Below are positions 8,696-17,220 of a DNA stretch of 37,487 nt, piece by piece. Location of the stretch: NCBI GenBank assembly GCA_011391865.1, contig JAABPV010000014.1, positions 11,155 to 48,641 on the forward strand, given 5' to 3'. Below the pieces are notes generated by a model. The model did no database searches. It was not told where the DNA came from and was given only the letters and a program-made list of their open reading frames with translations. Source of the stretch: Desulfobulbaceae bacterium (GTDB lineage Bacteria; Desulfobacterota; Desulfobulbia; Desulfobulbales; Desulfobulbaceae). The first letter of the stretch is position 1; every line of letters begins with the position of its first letter. The position numbers were made by a program, and so were the translations under genes.

Positions 8696-8899
8696 ATGAA
8701 ACTGAAAATAATTATTCATCAAGCTGAGGAAGGTGGTTATTGGGCGGAAGTCCCAGCGATTCCAGGATGCGCCACGCAGGGGGAAACAATTCAAGAATTG
8801 ATTCAGAACATTTATGATGCGGTGGAAGGATGTTTGAGTGTCGACATGGACACCATTCCCATAAGCAGCACTGACCAAGTCATGGAGCTTGCAGTCTGA
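8696..8899 (+). CDS. hicB: HicB-like antitoxin
   Basis: A 67-aa protein with the HicB partial RNase-H-like fold: KIIIHQAEEGGYWAEVPAIPGCATQGETIQELIQNI, then a short helical end. The motif YWAEVPAIPGC is the hallmark of the group. It would bind and neutralise HicA. There is no separate DNA-binding domain, so it is the short form. The order hicB-hicA is reversed from the E. coli locus but is common elsewhere. It begins 6 bases after mrr and ends 1 base before hicA. Confidence 0.88.
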   Translation: MKLKIIIHQAEEGGYWAEVPAIPGCATQGETIQELIQNIYDAVEGCLSVDMDTIPISSTDQVMELAV

Positions 8900-8900
8900 C

Positions 8901-9107
8901 ATGAAGGCTGTCAGCGGCAAGACGATGAGTTCTTTGCTGGAGAAAAAAGGCTGGACGCTTGCCCGTGTCACGGGCAGTCACCATATTTTTGTCCGTGACG
9001 GAAGCAATCTGCGGATAACAGTGCCAGTTCATGGCAACCACGATTTGAAGACAGGTCTTCAACGCGCCATCATGAAGCAGGCTGGAATTGCTGAGGAGGA
9101 GTTGTGA
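8901..9107 (+). CDS. hicA: HicA-like mRNA interferase toxin
   Basis: A 68-aa protein with a double-stranded-RNA-binding-like fold. The motif GSHHIFVRDG contains the catalytic histidine of HicA toxins, followed by ITVPVHGNHDLKTGLQRAIMKQAG, the typical second half. The toxin cleaves mRNA when freed from HicB. The ATG at 8901 is preferred over a TTG at 8889 because GGAG lies at the right distance inside the end of hicB. Both partners look intact, so the pair is likely functional. Confidence 0.9.
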   Translation: MKAVSGKTMSSLLEKKGWTLARVTGSHHIFVRDGSNLRITVPVHGNHDLKTGLQRAIMKQAGIAEEEL

Positions 9108-9192
9108 GAGCTTGAATCTGCAATCCATCGAAGTTTCTTGGAGAGGATGAAGGTGATGTAAAAAAATCCAGTTTTAATGAGATTCATGCCGT

Positions 9193-9342
9193 GTGCCAAC
9201 AACTCTTGCTGAATCTGGCGGCACGCTGTCTGGGTTTGGTCGCCTGCATTCAAGCGGACTTAAAATGCTCAGAGGTATTGCCACATCAAAAATGACCACA
9301 GATGAAATCATGAATTTCACGAGAAGGGACGACAACATATGA
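9193..9342 (+). CDS. Short ORF, possible antitoxin remnant
   Basis: A 49-codon frame with a GTG start, VPTTLAESGGTLSGFGRLHSSG at first and ending KMTTDEIMNFTRRDDNI. The MTTDEIM-x-x-TR ending resembles the C-terminal tail seen on some VapB-type antitoxins (from memory, unchecked). Its stop overlaps the ATG of the next gene as ATGA, the same coupling seen between the next two genes, which favours a once-real gene. An in-frame stop lies just upstream of 9193, so the N-terminal DNA-binding part may have been lost. It could also be chance coding. Confidence 0.35.
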   Translation: MPTTLAESGGTLSGFGRLHSSGLKMLRGIATSKMTTDEIMNFTRRDDNI

Positions 9343-9575
9343 ATACTGACAGCCTTACTGTAAATTTGCCCGTGAATGAAATAGAGTTCATTAAAAAATA
9401 TGCGGAAAGACACAAGGTTACAATTTCCGAGCTTATTGATCGATATGTTAAACATTTGCAATTTCTCCAAAAAAGTGAAATACATCCTGACCTTGCACGG
9501 ATAAGCGGGATACTACCGGATAAGCTTGATGTCATGGATGCCTACTGCCAACACGTGATGGAAAAGCATTCATGA
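9339..9575 (+). CDS. Ribbon-helix-helix antitoxin (DUF6364-like)
   Basis: A 78-aa protein starting NTDSLTVNLPVNEIEFIKKYAERHKVTISELIDRYV. This is a beta strand followed by two helices, the pattern of RHH antitoxins. The C-terminal half (PDLARISGILPDKLDVMDAY) would wrap the toxin. It overlaps the following PIN-domain gene by ATGA, standard for antitoxin-toxin pairs. It probably represses its own operon, although promoters inside this packed region are not clear. Confidence 0.8.
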   Translation: MNTDSLTVNLPVNEIEFIKKYAERHKVTISELIDRYVKHLQFLQKSEIHPDLARISGILPDKLDVMDAYCQHVMEKHS

Positions 9576-9991
9576 AGGTTATGCTGGATTTAAATGTGGT
9601 GCTGGATGTGCTGCAATCGCGTCATCCTTATTACCACGCATCAGCATCGGTGATCAGTAAAGTGTGCAATAAAGAAATATTTGGCCTGCTGCCGTCACAT
9701 GCCATAACCACCATTCATTATGTTATCTCGAAATATTCTGGAAAACAAAAAGCTGACGAATCGATAGATTGGATGCTTGCTCATTTTGATGTTGCAGCAG
9801 CGGACAAGGCGGCGTTTGTCAGGGCAAGAAGTTTGCGTTTCAGCGATTTTGAAGACAGCGTAGTGGCAAGTCTGGCTGAATCGGCTCAATGTGATCTGAT
9901 TATCACCCGTAATATTGCCGATTTTAAGCAGTCGCCAATCAGCGCACTGACTCCGGAAGAATTTCTGAATCAATGTGATCGTGTTATCTAA
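9572..9991 (+). CDS. PIN-domain toxin (VapC-like ribonuclease)
   Basis: A 139-aa PIN domain. The N-terminal MLDLNVVLDVLQSRHPYY supplies the first acidic residues. The middle has FSDFEDSVVASLAESAQCDLIITRN, with the FEDSVVA aspartate and glutamate and the ITRN turn, and it ends DFKQSPISALTPEEFL. This is the PIN_3-type arrangement. It is expected to be a metal-dependent RNase held in check by the preceding RHH protein. All key acidic residues seem present. It ends 11 bases before frr, so the toxin pair is embedded in the essential operon. Confidence 0.85.
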   Translation: MKVMLDLNVVLDVLQSRHPYYHASASVISKVCNKEIFGLLPSHAITTIHYVISKYSGKQKADESIDWMLAHFDVAAADKAAFVRARSLRFSDFEDSVVASLAESAQCDLIITRNIADFKQSPISALTPEEFLNQCDRVI

Positions 9992-10002
9992 GGAGAAACA
10001 TC

Positions 10003-10560
10003 ATGGAAAATCCTGTCGTTGACGAAGCCAAATCAAAAATGGTCGCCCGGATTGATGCGCTGAAGCGTGATTTGACCAAAATCCGCACAGGCCGCGCTTC
10101 AATCGCCCTGCTCGACGGCATCCGGGTGGATGCTTATGGCTCAAAAATGCCGCTCAATCAGGTTGCGGCTCTGACCGTGCCCGAAAGCCGGATGATCGTC
10201 GTGCAGCCGTGGGATCCGCAGATGCTGCCGATGATCGAGAAGGCTATTCTCGCGTCCGACATCGGCCTGACACCTTCCAGCGACGGCAAGGTGATTCGCC
10301 TGCCCATCCCGCAGCTCACTGAGGAGCGGCGCAAGGATTTGGTCAAGCAGGTGAAGAAAATCGCCGAGGAATTCAAGGTCGGAGTGCGCAACGACCGCCG
10401 CGATGCCAATGATGTCTTCAAAAAGCAGAAAAACGACAAAGAAATCTCTGAGGACGAGATGACCCGTCATCAGGACGAAGTGCAGAAGCTGACTGATGAT
10501 TACATCAAGCAGATTGACGCGATAGCTGCTGGCAAAGAAAAAGAGGTCATGGAAGTATGA
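10003..10560 (+). CDS. frr: Ribosome recycling factor
   Basis: Splits post-termination ribosomes together with EF-G. Typical sequences are DLTKIRTGRASIALLDGIRVDAYGS, PLNQVAALTVPESRMIVVQPWD and the C-terminal helix RDANDVFKKQKNDKEISEDE. The length of 185 aa is exact for the family. AGGAG precedes the ATG. Its last four bases overlap uppS (ATGA), so the two are translationally coupled. It is normally next to pyrH; here it is separated by the restriction/toxin island. Confidence 0.97.
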   Translation: MENPVVDEAKSKMVARIDALKRDLTKIRTGRASIALLDGIRVDAYGSKMPLNQVAALTVPESRMIVVQPWDPQMLPMIEKAILASDIGLTPSSDGKVIRLPIPQLTEERRKDLVKQVKKIAEEFKVGVRNDRRDANDVFKKQKNDKEISEDEMTRHQDEVQKLTDDYIKQIDAIAAGKEKEVMEV

Positions 10561-11297
10561 CCGATCTGCCGGTCATACAGCCGCTGCCCATCCATGTCGC
10601 TGTCATCATGGACGGCAATGGCCGCTGGGCCAAAGAGCGGCATCAGCCCCGGCTTTTCGGCCACAAGGCGGGGGTGGAATCGGTGCGGGTGATTGTCGAG
10701 ACCGCCCGTAAAATCGGCATCCGCCACCTGACCCTGTACGCCTTCTCCACCGAGAACTGGCAGCGGCCCGGTCTTGAGGTCAACGGCTTGATGATGCTGC
10801 TCAAGACGTTTTTGCAGGCCGAGCTGGATGCCATGAAAAAAAACGGCATCCGGCTGGACTGCTTCGGCCAGAAAGAGCGGCTGCCGGACGATGCGCGGGC
10901 GGTGCTGGAGCGGGTGATCGCTGAGACTGCGGATTGTCCGGGCCTGCGGCTGAATCTGGCCCTCAGCTACGGCTCGCGCGCCGAGATGCTGCGGGCGGTG
11001 CGCGAGGTCGGCAGCCGCTGCGCCGCAGGCCAGCTCAGGCCGGAGGAGATTGACGAGCAGCTCTTCAGCGGCTGCCTCTATTCCGCCGGGCAGCCCGACC
11101 CCGACTTGCTCATCCGCACCAGCGGCGAACAGCGCCTCTCCAATTTCCTCCTCTGGCAGCTTTCCTACGCCGAATTGTATTTCACCGAAACACGCTGGCC
11201 GGATTTCCGCCGCGAGCAGTTCTTTGAGGCATTGCAAATTTACGCCAGTAGGCAGCGGCGTTTTGGCAAGACCGGGGAGCAGATGGAGGTCAAATGA
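10557..11297 (+). CDS. uppS: Isoprenyl transferase (undecaprenyl diphosphate synthase)
   Basis: Cis-prenyltransferase that makes the C55 carrier lipid for peptidoglycan and surface polysaccharides. The motif HVAVIMDGNGRWAK holds the catalytic aspartate. LYAFSTENWQRP and the C-terminal RTSGEQRLSNFLLWQ with AELYF are also family signatures. The length of 246 aa is normal. It overlaps frr by ATGA and also overlaps the next, unrelated small gene by ATGA. Confidence 0.96.
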   Translation: MTDLPVIQPLPIHVAVIMDGNGRWAKERHQPRLFGHKAGVESVRVIVETARKIGIRHLTLYAFSTENWQRPGLEVNGLMMLLKTFLQAELDAMKKNGIRLDCFGQKERLPDDARAVLERVIAETADCPGLRLNLALSYGSRAEMLRAVREVGSRCAAGQLRPEEIDEQLFSGCLYSAGQPDPDLLIRTSGEQRLSNFLLWQLSYAELYFTETRWPDFRREQFFEALQIYASRQRRFGKTGEQMEVK

Positions 11298-11830
11298 CCA
11301 TGCTAAAAATCAAACGGATAACTATGAAACATCTAATTTCTGTTGCTGTCGCCTGTGGTTCCATTTGTATGTTTGCAGCGTGCGACAGCCAAACCTCGCA
11401 ACAGCCTGTTTTATCAACATCTCCTGTAAAGGAAGAACCTGCAAAACCGAAAGCTCCGACATATCCAGAAGAACTAGTATCACGTGGTGCAGCTATTCAT
11501 AAAGCAGCTCTCGCTCAAACAGAGGATGCCAGACTTGATGTCTGGGGAATCGGATTTCCTTCTGTTCAGGCATGTATCTGGATTCCAGAAGATCAATGGA
11601 AAGATCTGTCTATCGAGGACAGAGAAGCGTTTATTACATATTTAAAGGCGCAAGTTCCAGCTATACGGAGCAATCCAGATCGTTACACAGGAATACCAGA
11701 AGATGCACCGGCCTACAAGAGGATTCGAGATAATATTGCAAACATGAAAGACGGAGCTTTTATCATATTTACAATGGTACAAGATGATGGTCGCTGGATA
11801 CAGAGTGGAACTGTAGCTGAATCAAAATAA
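11294..11830 (+). CDS. Small putative lipoprotein of unknown function
   Basis: If it starts at 11294 (overlapping uppS by ATGA) it is 178 aa. A second start at 11324 gives MKHLISVAVACGSICMFAACDS, a clean lipoprotein signal with the cysteine at FAAC, and may be the true one. The mature part begins with a proline/lysine-rich linker (PVKEEPAKPKAPTYPEE). A compact domain of about 120 residues follows, with VQACIWIPEDQWKDLSIEDREAF and later KDGAFIIFTMVQDDGRW. I do not recognise the domain. The gene is AT-rich compared with uppS and cdsA, which normally adjoin, so it looks like an insertion into the operon. Confidence 0.75.
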   Translation: MTMLKIKRITMKHLISVAVACGSICMFAACDSQTSQQPVLSTSPVKEEPAKPKAPTYPEELVSRGAAIHKAALAQTEDARLDVWGIGFPSVQACIWIPEDQWKDLSIEDREAFITYLKAQVPAIRSNPDRYTGIPEDAPAYKRIRDNIANMKDGAFIIFTMVQDDGRWIQSGTVAESK

Positions 11831-11831
11831 A

Positions 11832-12629
11832 ATGAACCGCTTCATTCCCGGTCTGCTCATGGCCGCGCTGTGGGTGCTGCTGCTGTACATCGCCCCACCG
11901 CTGATTTTCTGGTTTGTCATGACAGTCGGCGCAGCGGCGGCCCTGCACGAGTTCTTCCGCATGGCGGTGAAAACACCCGGCTCCGGCACACGGACGCTGG
12001 CCATCGCTTCCAGCCTCAGCCCGGTGCTGGCCGCTTACGCAGGCAGTCCGGCGGCGGTTCTGACCGGCAGCTATCTCGCCTTGCTCGGCCTCGCCCTCTT
12101 GGTCATCTTCTTCTACACCGCCTTTGCCGACCCGCTCGCCTTTCTGCTCAACGCCGGCTTTTCCGTCTTCTACGTCTCGCTCTGCTGCGCCTTCATCATC
12201 CTGCTGCGCGGTTTGCCCGACGGCAGCCACTGGCTGCTGATTCTCACCGCCATCACCGCCGGTTCCGACACCGGGGCCTATTACGCAGGCCGGGCCTTTG
12301 GTAAACGCAAGCTCTGCCCGCCGGTCAGTCCGAAAAAGACCGTGAACGGGGCGATTGGCGGAATGCTGGCGGCGGTTGCGGCGGCAGTGCTGCTTGGCTG
12401 CATCCTACTGCCGGAGGTGAGCTGCTTGAAAATGGCCGTTGCGGCACTCCTGCTCGCAGCAGTCGGCATTGTCGGTGATTTGTTGGAATCAGTGATAAAA
12501 CGCGGCACCGGCTGCAAGGATTCCGGCACCATGCTCAAAGGCCACGGCGGCCTGCTCGACCGCGCCGACAGCCTGCTTTTCGCCGCTCCGCTGCTCCACA
12601 CCCTGCTTGCGTGGGGATTCTTCGCATGA
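11832..12629 (+). CDS. cdsA: Phosphatidate cytidylyltransferase
   Basis: Integral membrane enzyme that makes CDP-diacylglycerol from phosphatidate and CTP. A 265-aa protein with several hydrophobic segments. The C-terminal signature reads [21 protein letters not shown] followed by [13 protein letters not shown], matching the CdsA pattern with the catalytic aspartates. [12 protein letters not shown] is also typical. Its stop overlaps the dxr start by ATGA. It begins 1 base after the inserted lipoprotein gene. Confidence 0.95.
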   Translation: MNRFIPGLLMAALWVLLLYIAPPLIFWFVMTVGAAAALHEFFRMAVKTPGSGTRTLAIASSLSPVLAAYAGSPAAVLTGSYLALLGLALLVIFFYTAFADPLAFLLNAGFSVFYVSLCCAFIILLRGLPDGSHWLLILTAITAGSDTGAYYAGRAFGKRKLCPPVSPKKTVNGAIGGMLAAVAAAVLLGCILLPEVSCLKMAVAALLLAAVGIVGDLLESVIKRGTGCKDSGTMLKGHGGLLDRADSLLFAAPLLHTLLAWGFFA

Positions 12630-13795
12630 AAACGCTCGCCTTGCTCGGCTCCACTGGTTCCATCGGCAAAAATGTGCTGAACGTGGTGCGGGCTTTTCCT
12701 GACCGCTTCTGCATTGCTGGACTGGCCGCCGGGAAAAACATCGCCGAGCTGGCCGCGCAGGTGCTGGAGTTTCAACCGGAGCGCATCTCCGTTGCCGATA
12801 AAGAGACAGCGGCGCGATTGGCCGAGCTGCTGCCTGCCGAATATCGGCAGAAAATTTTCTGGGGCGAAGAGGGCAATCTTCAGGTTGCCACAGTGCCTGC
12901 CGCGCAGATGGTCATCACCGCTGTGGTCGGGGCTGCTGGCCTGCTGCCGACTTTGGCCGCGATCAAAGCGGGCAAGAACATCGGCTTGGCAAACAAGGAA
13001 ACCTTGGTCATGGCCGGGCGGATTGTCATGCAAGCGGTGCGCGAGCACAAGGTTTCACTGCTGCCGATTGACTCCGAGCATTCCGCGATTTTCCAAGCCC
13101 TTGAAGCAGGCCGCCGCGACGACGTAGCCATGCTCATTCTCACCGCGTCCGGCGGGCCGTTCCGCACGCTTTCGCCGGAGCAGCTTGCTCATGTCACGCC
13201 CACCCAAGCTCTGGCGCATCCCAACTGGTCAATGGGCCGCAAGATTTCCATTGATTCTGCCACGATGATGAATAAAGGGCTGGAGGTGATCGAGGCCCGC
13301 TGGCTCTTTGACATCCCGGCAGAGAAAATCCGGGTGGTGGTGCATCCTGAGTCCATTGTGCATTCCTTGGTCGAGTACATTGACGGCTCGGTGATGGCCC
13401 AGCTCGGCATTCCCGACATGCGCATTCCCATCGCCTACGCCCTGTCCTATCCTGAGCGCCTCAATCTTGGCCTGTCGCGGCTCAGTCTCTCCGCCTGCGG
13501 CAGCCTTAATTTCGAGAAGCCGGACTACGAGCGTTTTCCCGCGCTGAGTCTCGCCTTTGCCGCGCTGCAAGAAGGCGGGATGAAGCCTGCGGTACTCAAT
13601 GCTGCCAACGAGATCGCTGTGGCCGCCTTCCTTGAACAGAAAATCAGCTTCACCGACATTGCAAAAATAGTCGAGGCGGTGCTGGCGCGGTTTGCGGCGG
13701 GTGATGATCTTGATTTAGGCGCAATCTTGGCTGCGGACAACGTGGCGCGGCGGCTGGCGGGCGAAGAGATTGAGGCGATGCGGCGGAGTGCGTGA
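12626..13795 (+). CDS. dxr: 1-deoxy-D-xylulose 5-phosphate reductoisomerase
   Basis: Second enzyme of the MEP isoprenoid pathway (NADPH-dependent, target of fosmidomycin). The N-terminal [11 protein letters not shown] is the NADPH-binding motif. [16 protein letters not shown] and [22 protein letters not shown] hold the metal and substrate residues. The protein has 389 aa from the ATG at 12626, which overlaps the cdsA stop as ATGA; the ATG 15 bases upstream is less likely. With ispG 3.4 kb downstream, two MEP-pathway steps are in this series. The 390 bases after its stop hold array 2 instead of a direct join to rseP. Confidence 0.96.
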   Translation: MKTLALLGSTGSIGKNVLNVVRAFPDRFCIAGLAAGKNIAELAAQVLEFQPERISVADKETAARLAELLPAEYRQKIFWGEEGNLQVATVPAAQMVITAVVGAAGLLPTLAAIKAGKNIGLANKETLVMAGRIVMQAVREHKVSLLPIDSEHSAIFQALEAGRRDDVAMLILTASGGPFRTLSPEQLAHVTPTQALAHPNWSMGRKISIDSATMMNKGLEVIEARWLFDIPAEKIRVVVHPESIVHSLVEYIDGSVMAQLGIPDMRIPIAYALSYPERLNLGLSRLSLSACGSLNFEKPDYERFPALSLAFAALQEGGMKPAVLNAANEIAVAAFLEQKISFTDIAKIVEAVLARFAAGDDLDLGAILAADNVARRLAGEEIEAMRRSA

Positions 13796-13873
13796 AGATA
13801 GGGGAAAACACGGTTTCGTCCGTCACAGGCGGGCCTTGAAGTGCCGCAGAGCTGCGCAAAAATGCCACGTTTC

Positions 13874-14104
13874 ACGCTTCGAATGAGACCTTCGACGCTT
13901 CAAGAGTGACGCTTGACGCTTCGAATGAGGCATTTGATGCGTGAAGTGAGCCGTTCAACTCTTCAAACGTGACGGTCGATGCTTCAAGCGTGGCATTTGA
14001 AGCGTGCAATGCGATGTTTCACGCTTCGAACGAAGCATTTGAAGCGTGAAGTAAGTCGTTCGAAGCTTCAAACGTGACCTCCGATGTGTGAAACGAGGCG
14101 TTCG
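13874..14104. repeat. 21-bp tandem array 2 (11 exact-length units, inside an operon)
   Basis: Eleven units of exactly 21 bases start at 13874, 13895 and so on to 14084, with partial units on both sides. The consensus resembles A-N-GCTTCAAA-N-GTG followed by CnTTCG, and the individual units vary. Read on the minus strand it gives heptads such as FEASNAS and FHASNAS, with two in-frame stops, so it is not an intact gene. It lies in the 391-base gap between dxr and rseP, two genes transcribed in the same direction, and is therefore probably present in the operon transcript. I see nothing else in this gap. Confidence 0.9.
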
Positions 14105-14186
14105 CAGCGTGATGATGGGTTGAGCGAGCCGCCTCTGCTGGCCAGCCTGCAATGGCAAATCTTTGTATAAGGATACTCTTTGTATT

Positions 14187-15266
14187 ATGAACGCTGTCCT
14201 CTCCTTTCTTCTCGTCCTCGGCATCCTCATTTTTGTGCATGAGCTGGGCCATTTTCTCTTTGCCAAGCTCTTCAAAGTGCGGGTGCTGACCTTCTCGCTC
14301 GGCTTTGGCAACAAGCTGATCGGCAAAAAGTGGGGCGAGACCGAATATCTGATTTCGGCTTTTCCGCTCGGCGGCTATGTGAAAATGTACGGCGAGCAGC
14401 CGGGCGAGGAAGTCACTGAAGCGGACAAGGAGGTTTCTTTTTCGCACAAAACAGTCGGCCAGCGTTTCTGGATCGTCTTTGGCGGCCCGCTCTTCAATCT
14501 GCTCTTCGCCGTGCTGGTCTTCTGGCTGATGTTCGTTTTCGCCGGGCGGCCTGATTTGGCGGAGACCACAAAAATAGGTACGATTTCAGCCGGTTCAGCA
14601 GCGGAAAAAGCCGGGCTGAAGAAAGACGACATCGTGCTGTCCATTGACGGCAATAAAGTGACAGCCTGGGAGCAGGTGTCTGAAACCATCCGCAATTCCG
14701 GCGGCAAAGAGCTGGAGCTGCGCGTCCGGCGCGGCAGCGAGGAATTGACCATCGCCGCGACCCCGGTGCGCGACAAGGTGAAAAACATCTTCGGCGAGCC
14801 GACCGAGGAACGCTATCTGCTCGGCATGAGCCGCGCTGAGGATGTGGTGTACAGCAAAGTTTCCCTGCCCGAATCGGTTATGCTGGCCTTGGAGCACACG
14901 TGGAGCATGATCGTGCTCACGGTCATGGGTTTGGTCAAAATGATCCAGCGGATCATTCCCGCCTCCGAGCTGGGCGGGCCGATCCGCATCGCTGAAATCG
15001 CCGGGCAACAGTTAGAGGCGGGCTGGATCAACCTGATTCATTTCACCGGTCTGCTTTCGGTTAACCTCGGCATCTTGAACCTGCTGCCGATTCCGATTCT
15101 CGACGGCGGCCATCTTGTTTTCCTCAGCATCGAGGCTGTGCGCCGCAAGCCGATGGGCGAAATAGCCCTGATGCGGGCGCAGCAGGTCGGCATGGCCCTG
15201 CTCGGCACGCTGATGCTGTTCGTCTTTTATAACGACATCGCCCGGATAGTGCAGCGTTTCCTGTGA
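14187..15266 (+). CDS. rseP: RIP metalloprotease RseP (site-2 protease)
   Basis: Inner-membrane zinc protease that cuts anti-sigma factors and signal-peptide remnants within the membrane. HELGHF near residue 20 is the HExxH zinc motif, and [14 protein letters not shown] near the C-terminus supplies the third ligand. One PDZ domain is visible ([20 protein letters not shown], about residues 135-155); E. coli has two. The length of 359 aa fits single-PDZ forms. The ATG at 14187 is chosen because the protein then begins at the first membrane helix; AAGGA lies upstream at a rather long spacing of 13 bases. Confidence 0.93.
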   Translation: MNAVLSFLLVLGILIFVHELGHFLFAKLFKVRVLTFSLGFGNKLIGKKWGETEYLISAFPLGGYVKMYGEQPGEEVTEADKEVSFSHKTVGQRFWIVFGGPLFNLLFAVLVFWLMFVFAGRPDLAETTKIGTISAGSAAEKAGLKKDDIVLSIDGNKVTAWEQVSETIRNSGGKELELRVRRGSEELTIAATPVRDKVKNIFGEPTEERYLLGMSRAEDVVYSKVSLPESVMLALEHTWSMIVLTVMGLVKMIQRIIPASELGGPIRIAEIAGQQLEAGWINLIHFTGLLSVNLGILNLLPIPILDGGHLVFLSIEAVRRKPMGEIALMRAQQVGMALLGTLMLFVFYNDIARIVQRFL

Positions 15267-15976
15267 GCAAACTTCCTCTCATCCTTTCCATAGAAACCGC
15301 CGCAGGCTGCGGCAGTGTTGCCCTGACTCGCGGCGGCATGCAAGATGGCCGCTTGGTCGCCGAGGCCGCTGTTCATGCCGAAACCAGCCATTCCCGCCAG
15401 CTGCTCGGTTCCGTCGAATGGGTGATGCAGGCTGCCGGAATAAGCTGGAGCGATCTGGATGCAATCGCGGTCAGCATCGGCCCCGGTTCCTTCACCGGCC
15501 TGCGCATCGGCTTGGCGGCGGCGAAAGGCATCGTCTTCGCTGCTGGCAAGCCGCTCATCTGCGTGCCGACTTTAGATGCGGTCGCCTTTTCCTGCCCGCT
15601 TGTGGACGGCCCACTCTGGTGCGTTATGGATGCCCGCAAGCATGAGGTGTATGCCGCCTGTTACGGCGCGGACGGGCAGCAGACGAGCCAAGCTGAGGCT
15701 GTCCGCCCGGAATTGCTGGCGGAGAAAATTGCGTCGCCTGCTGTCATCGCTGGGCCGGGTTTGGCCGAATATCAGCACATCTTTTCGCGCATTGCCGGGC
15801 TGCGCTTCATTCCGCCCGCTTTAAGCAGTCCAAGCGCGGCGAAAATAGGCTTCCTTGCCGCAGACAAGCTGGCGCGGGGCGAAATCAGCGATCCGGCTGC
15901 GGCTGCGCCGCTCTATGTCCGGGCTTCGGAAGCGGAGGTCAATTTGCGGAACAAAATCAACAGAGTTATGGTTTGA
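15263..15976 (+). CDS. tsaB: tRNA threonylcarbamoyladenosine biosynthesis protein TsaB
   Basis: Partner of TsaD in forming the t6A modification at tRNA position 37. A 237-aa ASKHA-fold protein with [15 protein letters not shown], the HSRQLLG stretch and the hallmark [17 protein letters not shown]. The start is a GTG that overlaps the rseP stop as GTGA. The C-terminal part ([17 protein letters not shown]) is typical. It is the last core gene before the AT-rich insertion at 16060. Confidence 0.92.
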   Translation: MSKLPLILSIETAAGCGSVALTRGGMQDGRLVAEAAVHAETSHSRQLLGSVEWVMQAAGISWSDLDAIAVSIGPGSFTGLRIGLAAAKGIVFAAGKPLICVPTLDAVAFSCPLVDGPLWCVMDARKHEVYAACYGADGQQTSQAEAVRPELLAEKIASPAVIAGPGLAEYQHIFSRIAGLRFIPPALSSPSAAKIGFLAADKLARGEISDPAAAAPLYVRASEAEVNLRNKINRVMV

Positions 15977-16059
15977 CACAGGAACCTTGCAGTGGTATGC
16001 TTTTTATGAAGTGGATGAATGCCCATTCATCAAGTTAAAAATATTACAGTGTGCAACAG

Positions 16060-16674
16060 ATGGAATTTAAAAAAGTAATAAATGTTTCAGCCGCGATTTT
16101 TACTGTTCTTGCTGTTATTTTTCTCCTTCTTCTGATAGAAGAATATTTTTTCAGTAAAAGTGATTTTGAATTACAGGCTAACGATCATAGCATTGAAACG
16201 TATCAACTTGAAACCAGCAAAGCTATAGAATTGTATAATCAATGGGTTGTCAACAATAACAGGCGAATATTTGAGTGGCAGGCAAGAAGCACTAAAATTA
16301 TTTTTTATGTTTCTATTCTTATGACAATAACCGGGATGTCTTTTGCTTTTTGGCAATTTATAGAGGCATCTCACAGTGAAAAGATTGCAACAGAAGAAGA
16401 TCAACTCGAAGTAAAGACACAGCTTGTTTCTCTTGCCTTTAAATCGCGCTCATTAGCCACGTTCATGATGTTTATTTCGTTAGCATATATGCTGATTTAT
16501 GTTACTGTGATTTATCCGGTGAAACCAGTGAGTGGAGAAGAGTTTAAAATTGGCATAGTAGCAACGAAAGCTGAGAAAGATGTTCAAGGTGTATTAGAAA
16601 ATAAAAAAATAGGACAAAATACACAAGAGTTGCAAACAGGTCATGATTCATTTCAGGATAATGTGGAACCATGA
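16060..16674 (+). CDS. Membrane protein of unknown function (AT-rich)
   Basis: A 204-aa protein with three hydrophobic segments: near residues 7-27 (VINVSAAIFTVLAVIFLLLL), 80-100 (IIFYVSILMTITGMSFAFW) and 133-155 (ATFMMFISLAYMLIYVTVIY). A long polar loop of about 50 residues separates the first two segments, and there is a polar C-terminal tail. No family is recognised. Base composition is strikingly AT-rich compared with tsaB and ispG. A GTG at 16051 is an alternative start. Its stop overlaps the next gene by ATGA, so the two form a unit. Confidence 0.75.
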   Translation: MEFKKVINVSAAIFTVLAVIFLLLLIEEYFFSKSDFELQANDHSIETYQLETSKAIELYNQWVVNNNRRIFEWQARSTKIIFYVSILMTITGMSFAFWQFIEASHSEKIATEEDQLEVKTQLVSLAFKSRSLATFMMFISLAYMLIYVTVIYPVKPVSGEEFKIGIVATKAEKDVQGVLENKKIGQNTQELQTGHDSFQDNVEP

Positions 16675-17114
16675 AAATTTCTAACCATTGCAAAATTCTA
16701 TTTTTTAGTTGCGCTATCTTCGCATCAGTGAATCAAGCTGTGGCAGATATTTGGGGGGATATGGCAGGATTAGTGCGGCAGCATAGACCCCAACCGATAA
16801 AACAAAATATTTTGATAACGTTCCATAATCAAAATAATAAATCATTACAAGCTGCACTTCGATACCAAACTGAAGATGGGAATTGGATTACGGGAGGATG
16901 GTACAAGATAAATCCAAACGAGAAAAAGAATATTGCCAAGACGAATAATGCCATTATCTACGTGTATGCAGAGAGCATTGCACCAAAAGATTCACGCATG
17001 TATTGGAATGGAACAGATCGTTATTACCCTATTAAGGGTAGCGATGAGCCGTACGGATTCAAAGAATACAATGCCACAAAAAATGAACTAATTGTCCAGT
17101 TTCCGTCTAAATAA
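16671..17114 (+). CDS. Secreted DUF1036-like protein
   Basis: A 147-aa protein with an N-terminal signal (KILFFSCAIFASVNQAVADI). The mature part has the DUF1036 pattern: ITFHNQNNKSLQAALRYQ, GNWITGGWYKINPNEKKNI and IIYVYAESI, then YPIKGSDEPYGFKEY. The family is a small beta-rich domain of unknown function found in secreted proteins. It is coupled to the upstream membrane protein by an ATGA overlap. Both are AT-rich and look horizontally acquired. The two may work together at the envelope, but nothing in the sequence says how. Confidence 0.75.
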   Translation: MKISNHCKILFFSCAIFASVNQAVADIWGDMAGLVRQHRPQPIKQNILITFHNQNNKSLQAALRYQTEDGNWITGGWYKINPNEKKNIAKTNNAIIYVYAESIAPKDSRMYWNGTDRYYPIKGSDEPYGFKEYNATKNELIVQFPSK

Positions 17115-17165
17115 GTTGGCAAGAGATTTTGTAGAATCTACAGATGTTCTCCATCCTTGTCCGTG

Positions 17166-17188
17166 ACAGATTAAGATTATCAATCTGT
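17166..17188. other. Stem-loop upstream of ispG
   Basis: Arms ACAGATT and AATCTGT with a nine-base loop lie between the DUF1036-like gene and ispG. A pyrimidine-rich stretch follows, but there is no clean T-tract. It may act as a weak terminator of the inserted pair. Confidence 0.35.
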
Positions 17189-17220
17189 TCCATTCTTTGT
17201 GTTCGCTTTAATCATTTTCA

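Noticed and set aside
14019-14447. Minus-strand ORF across array 2 and the start of rseP
   Set aside because: It is antisense to the conserved HExxH region of rseP, and the array frame has stops further along, so it is a shadow.
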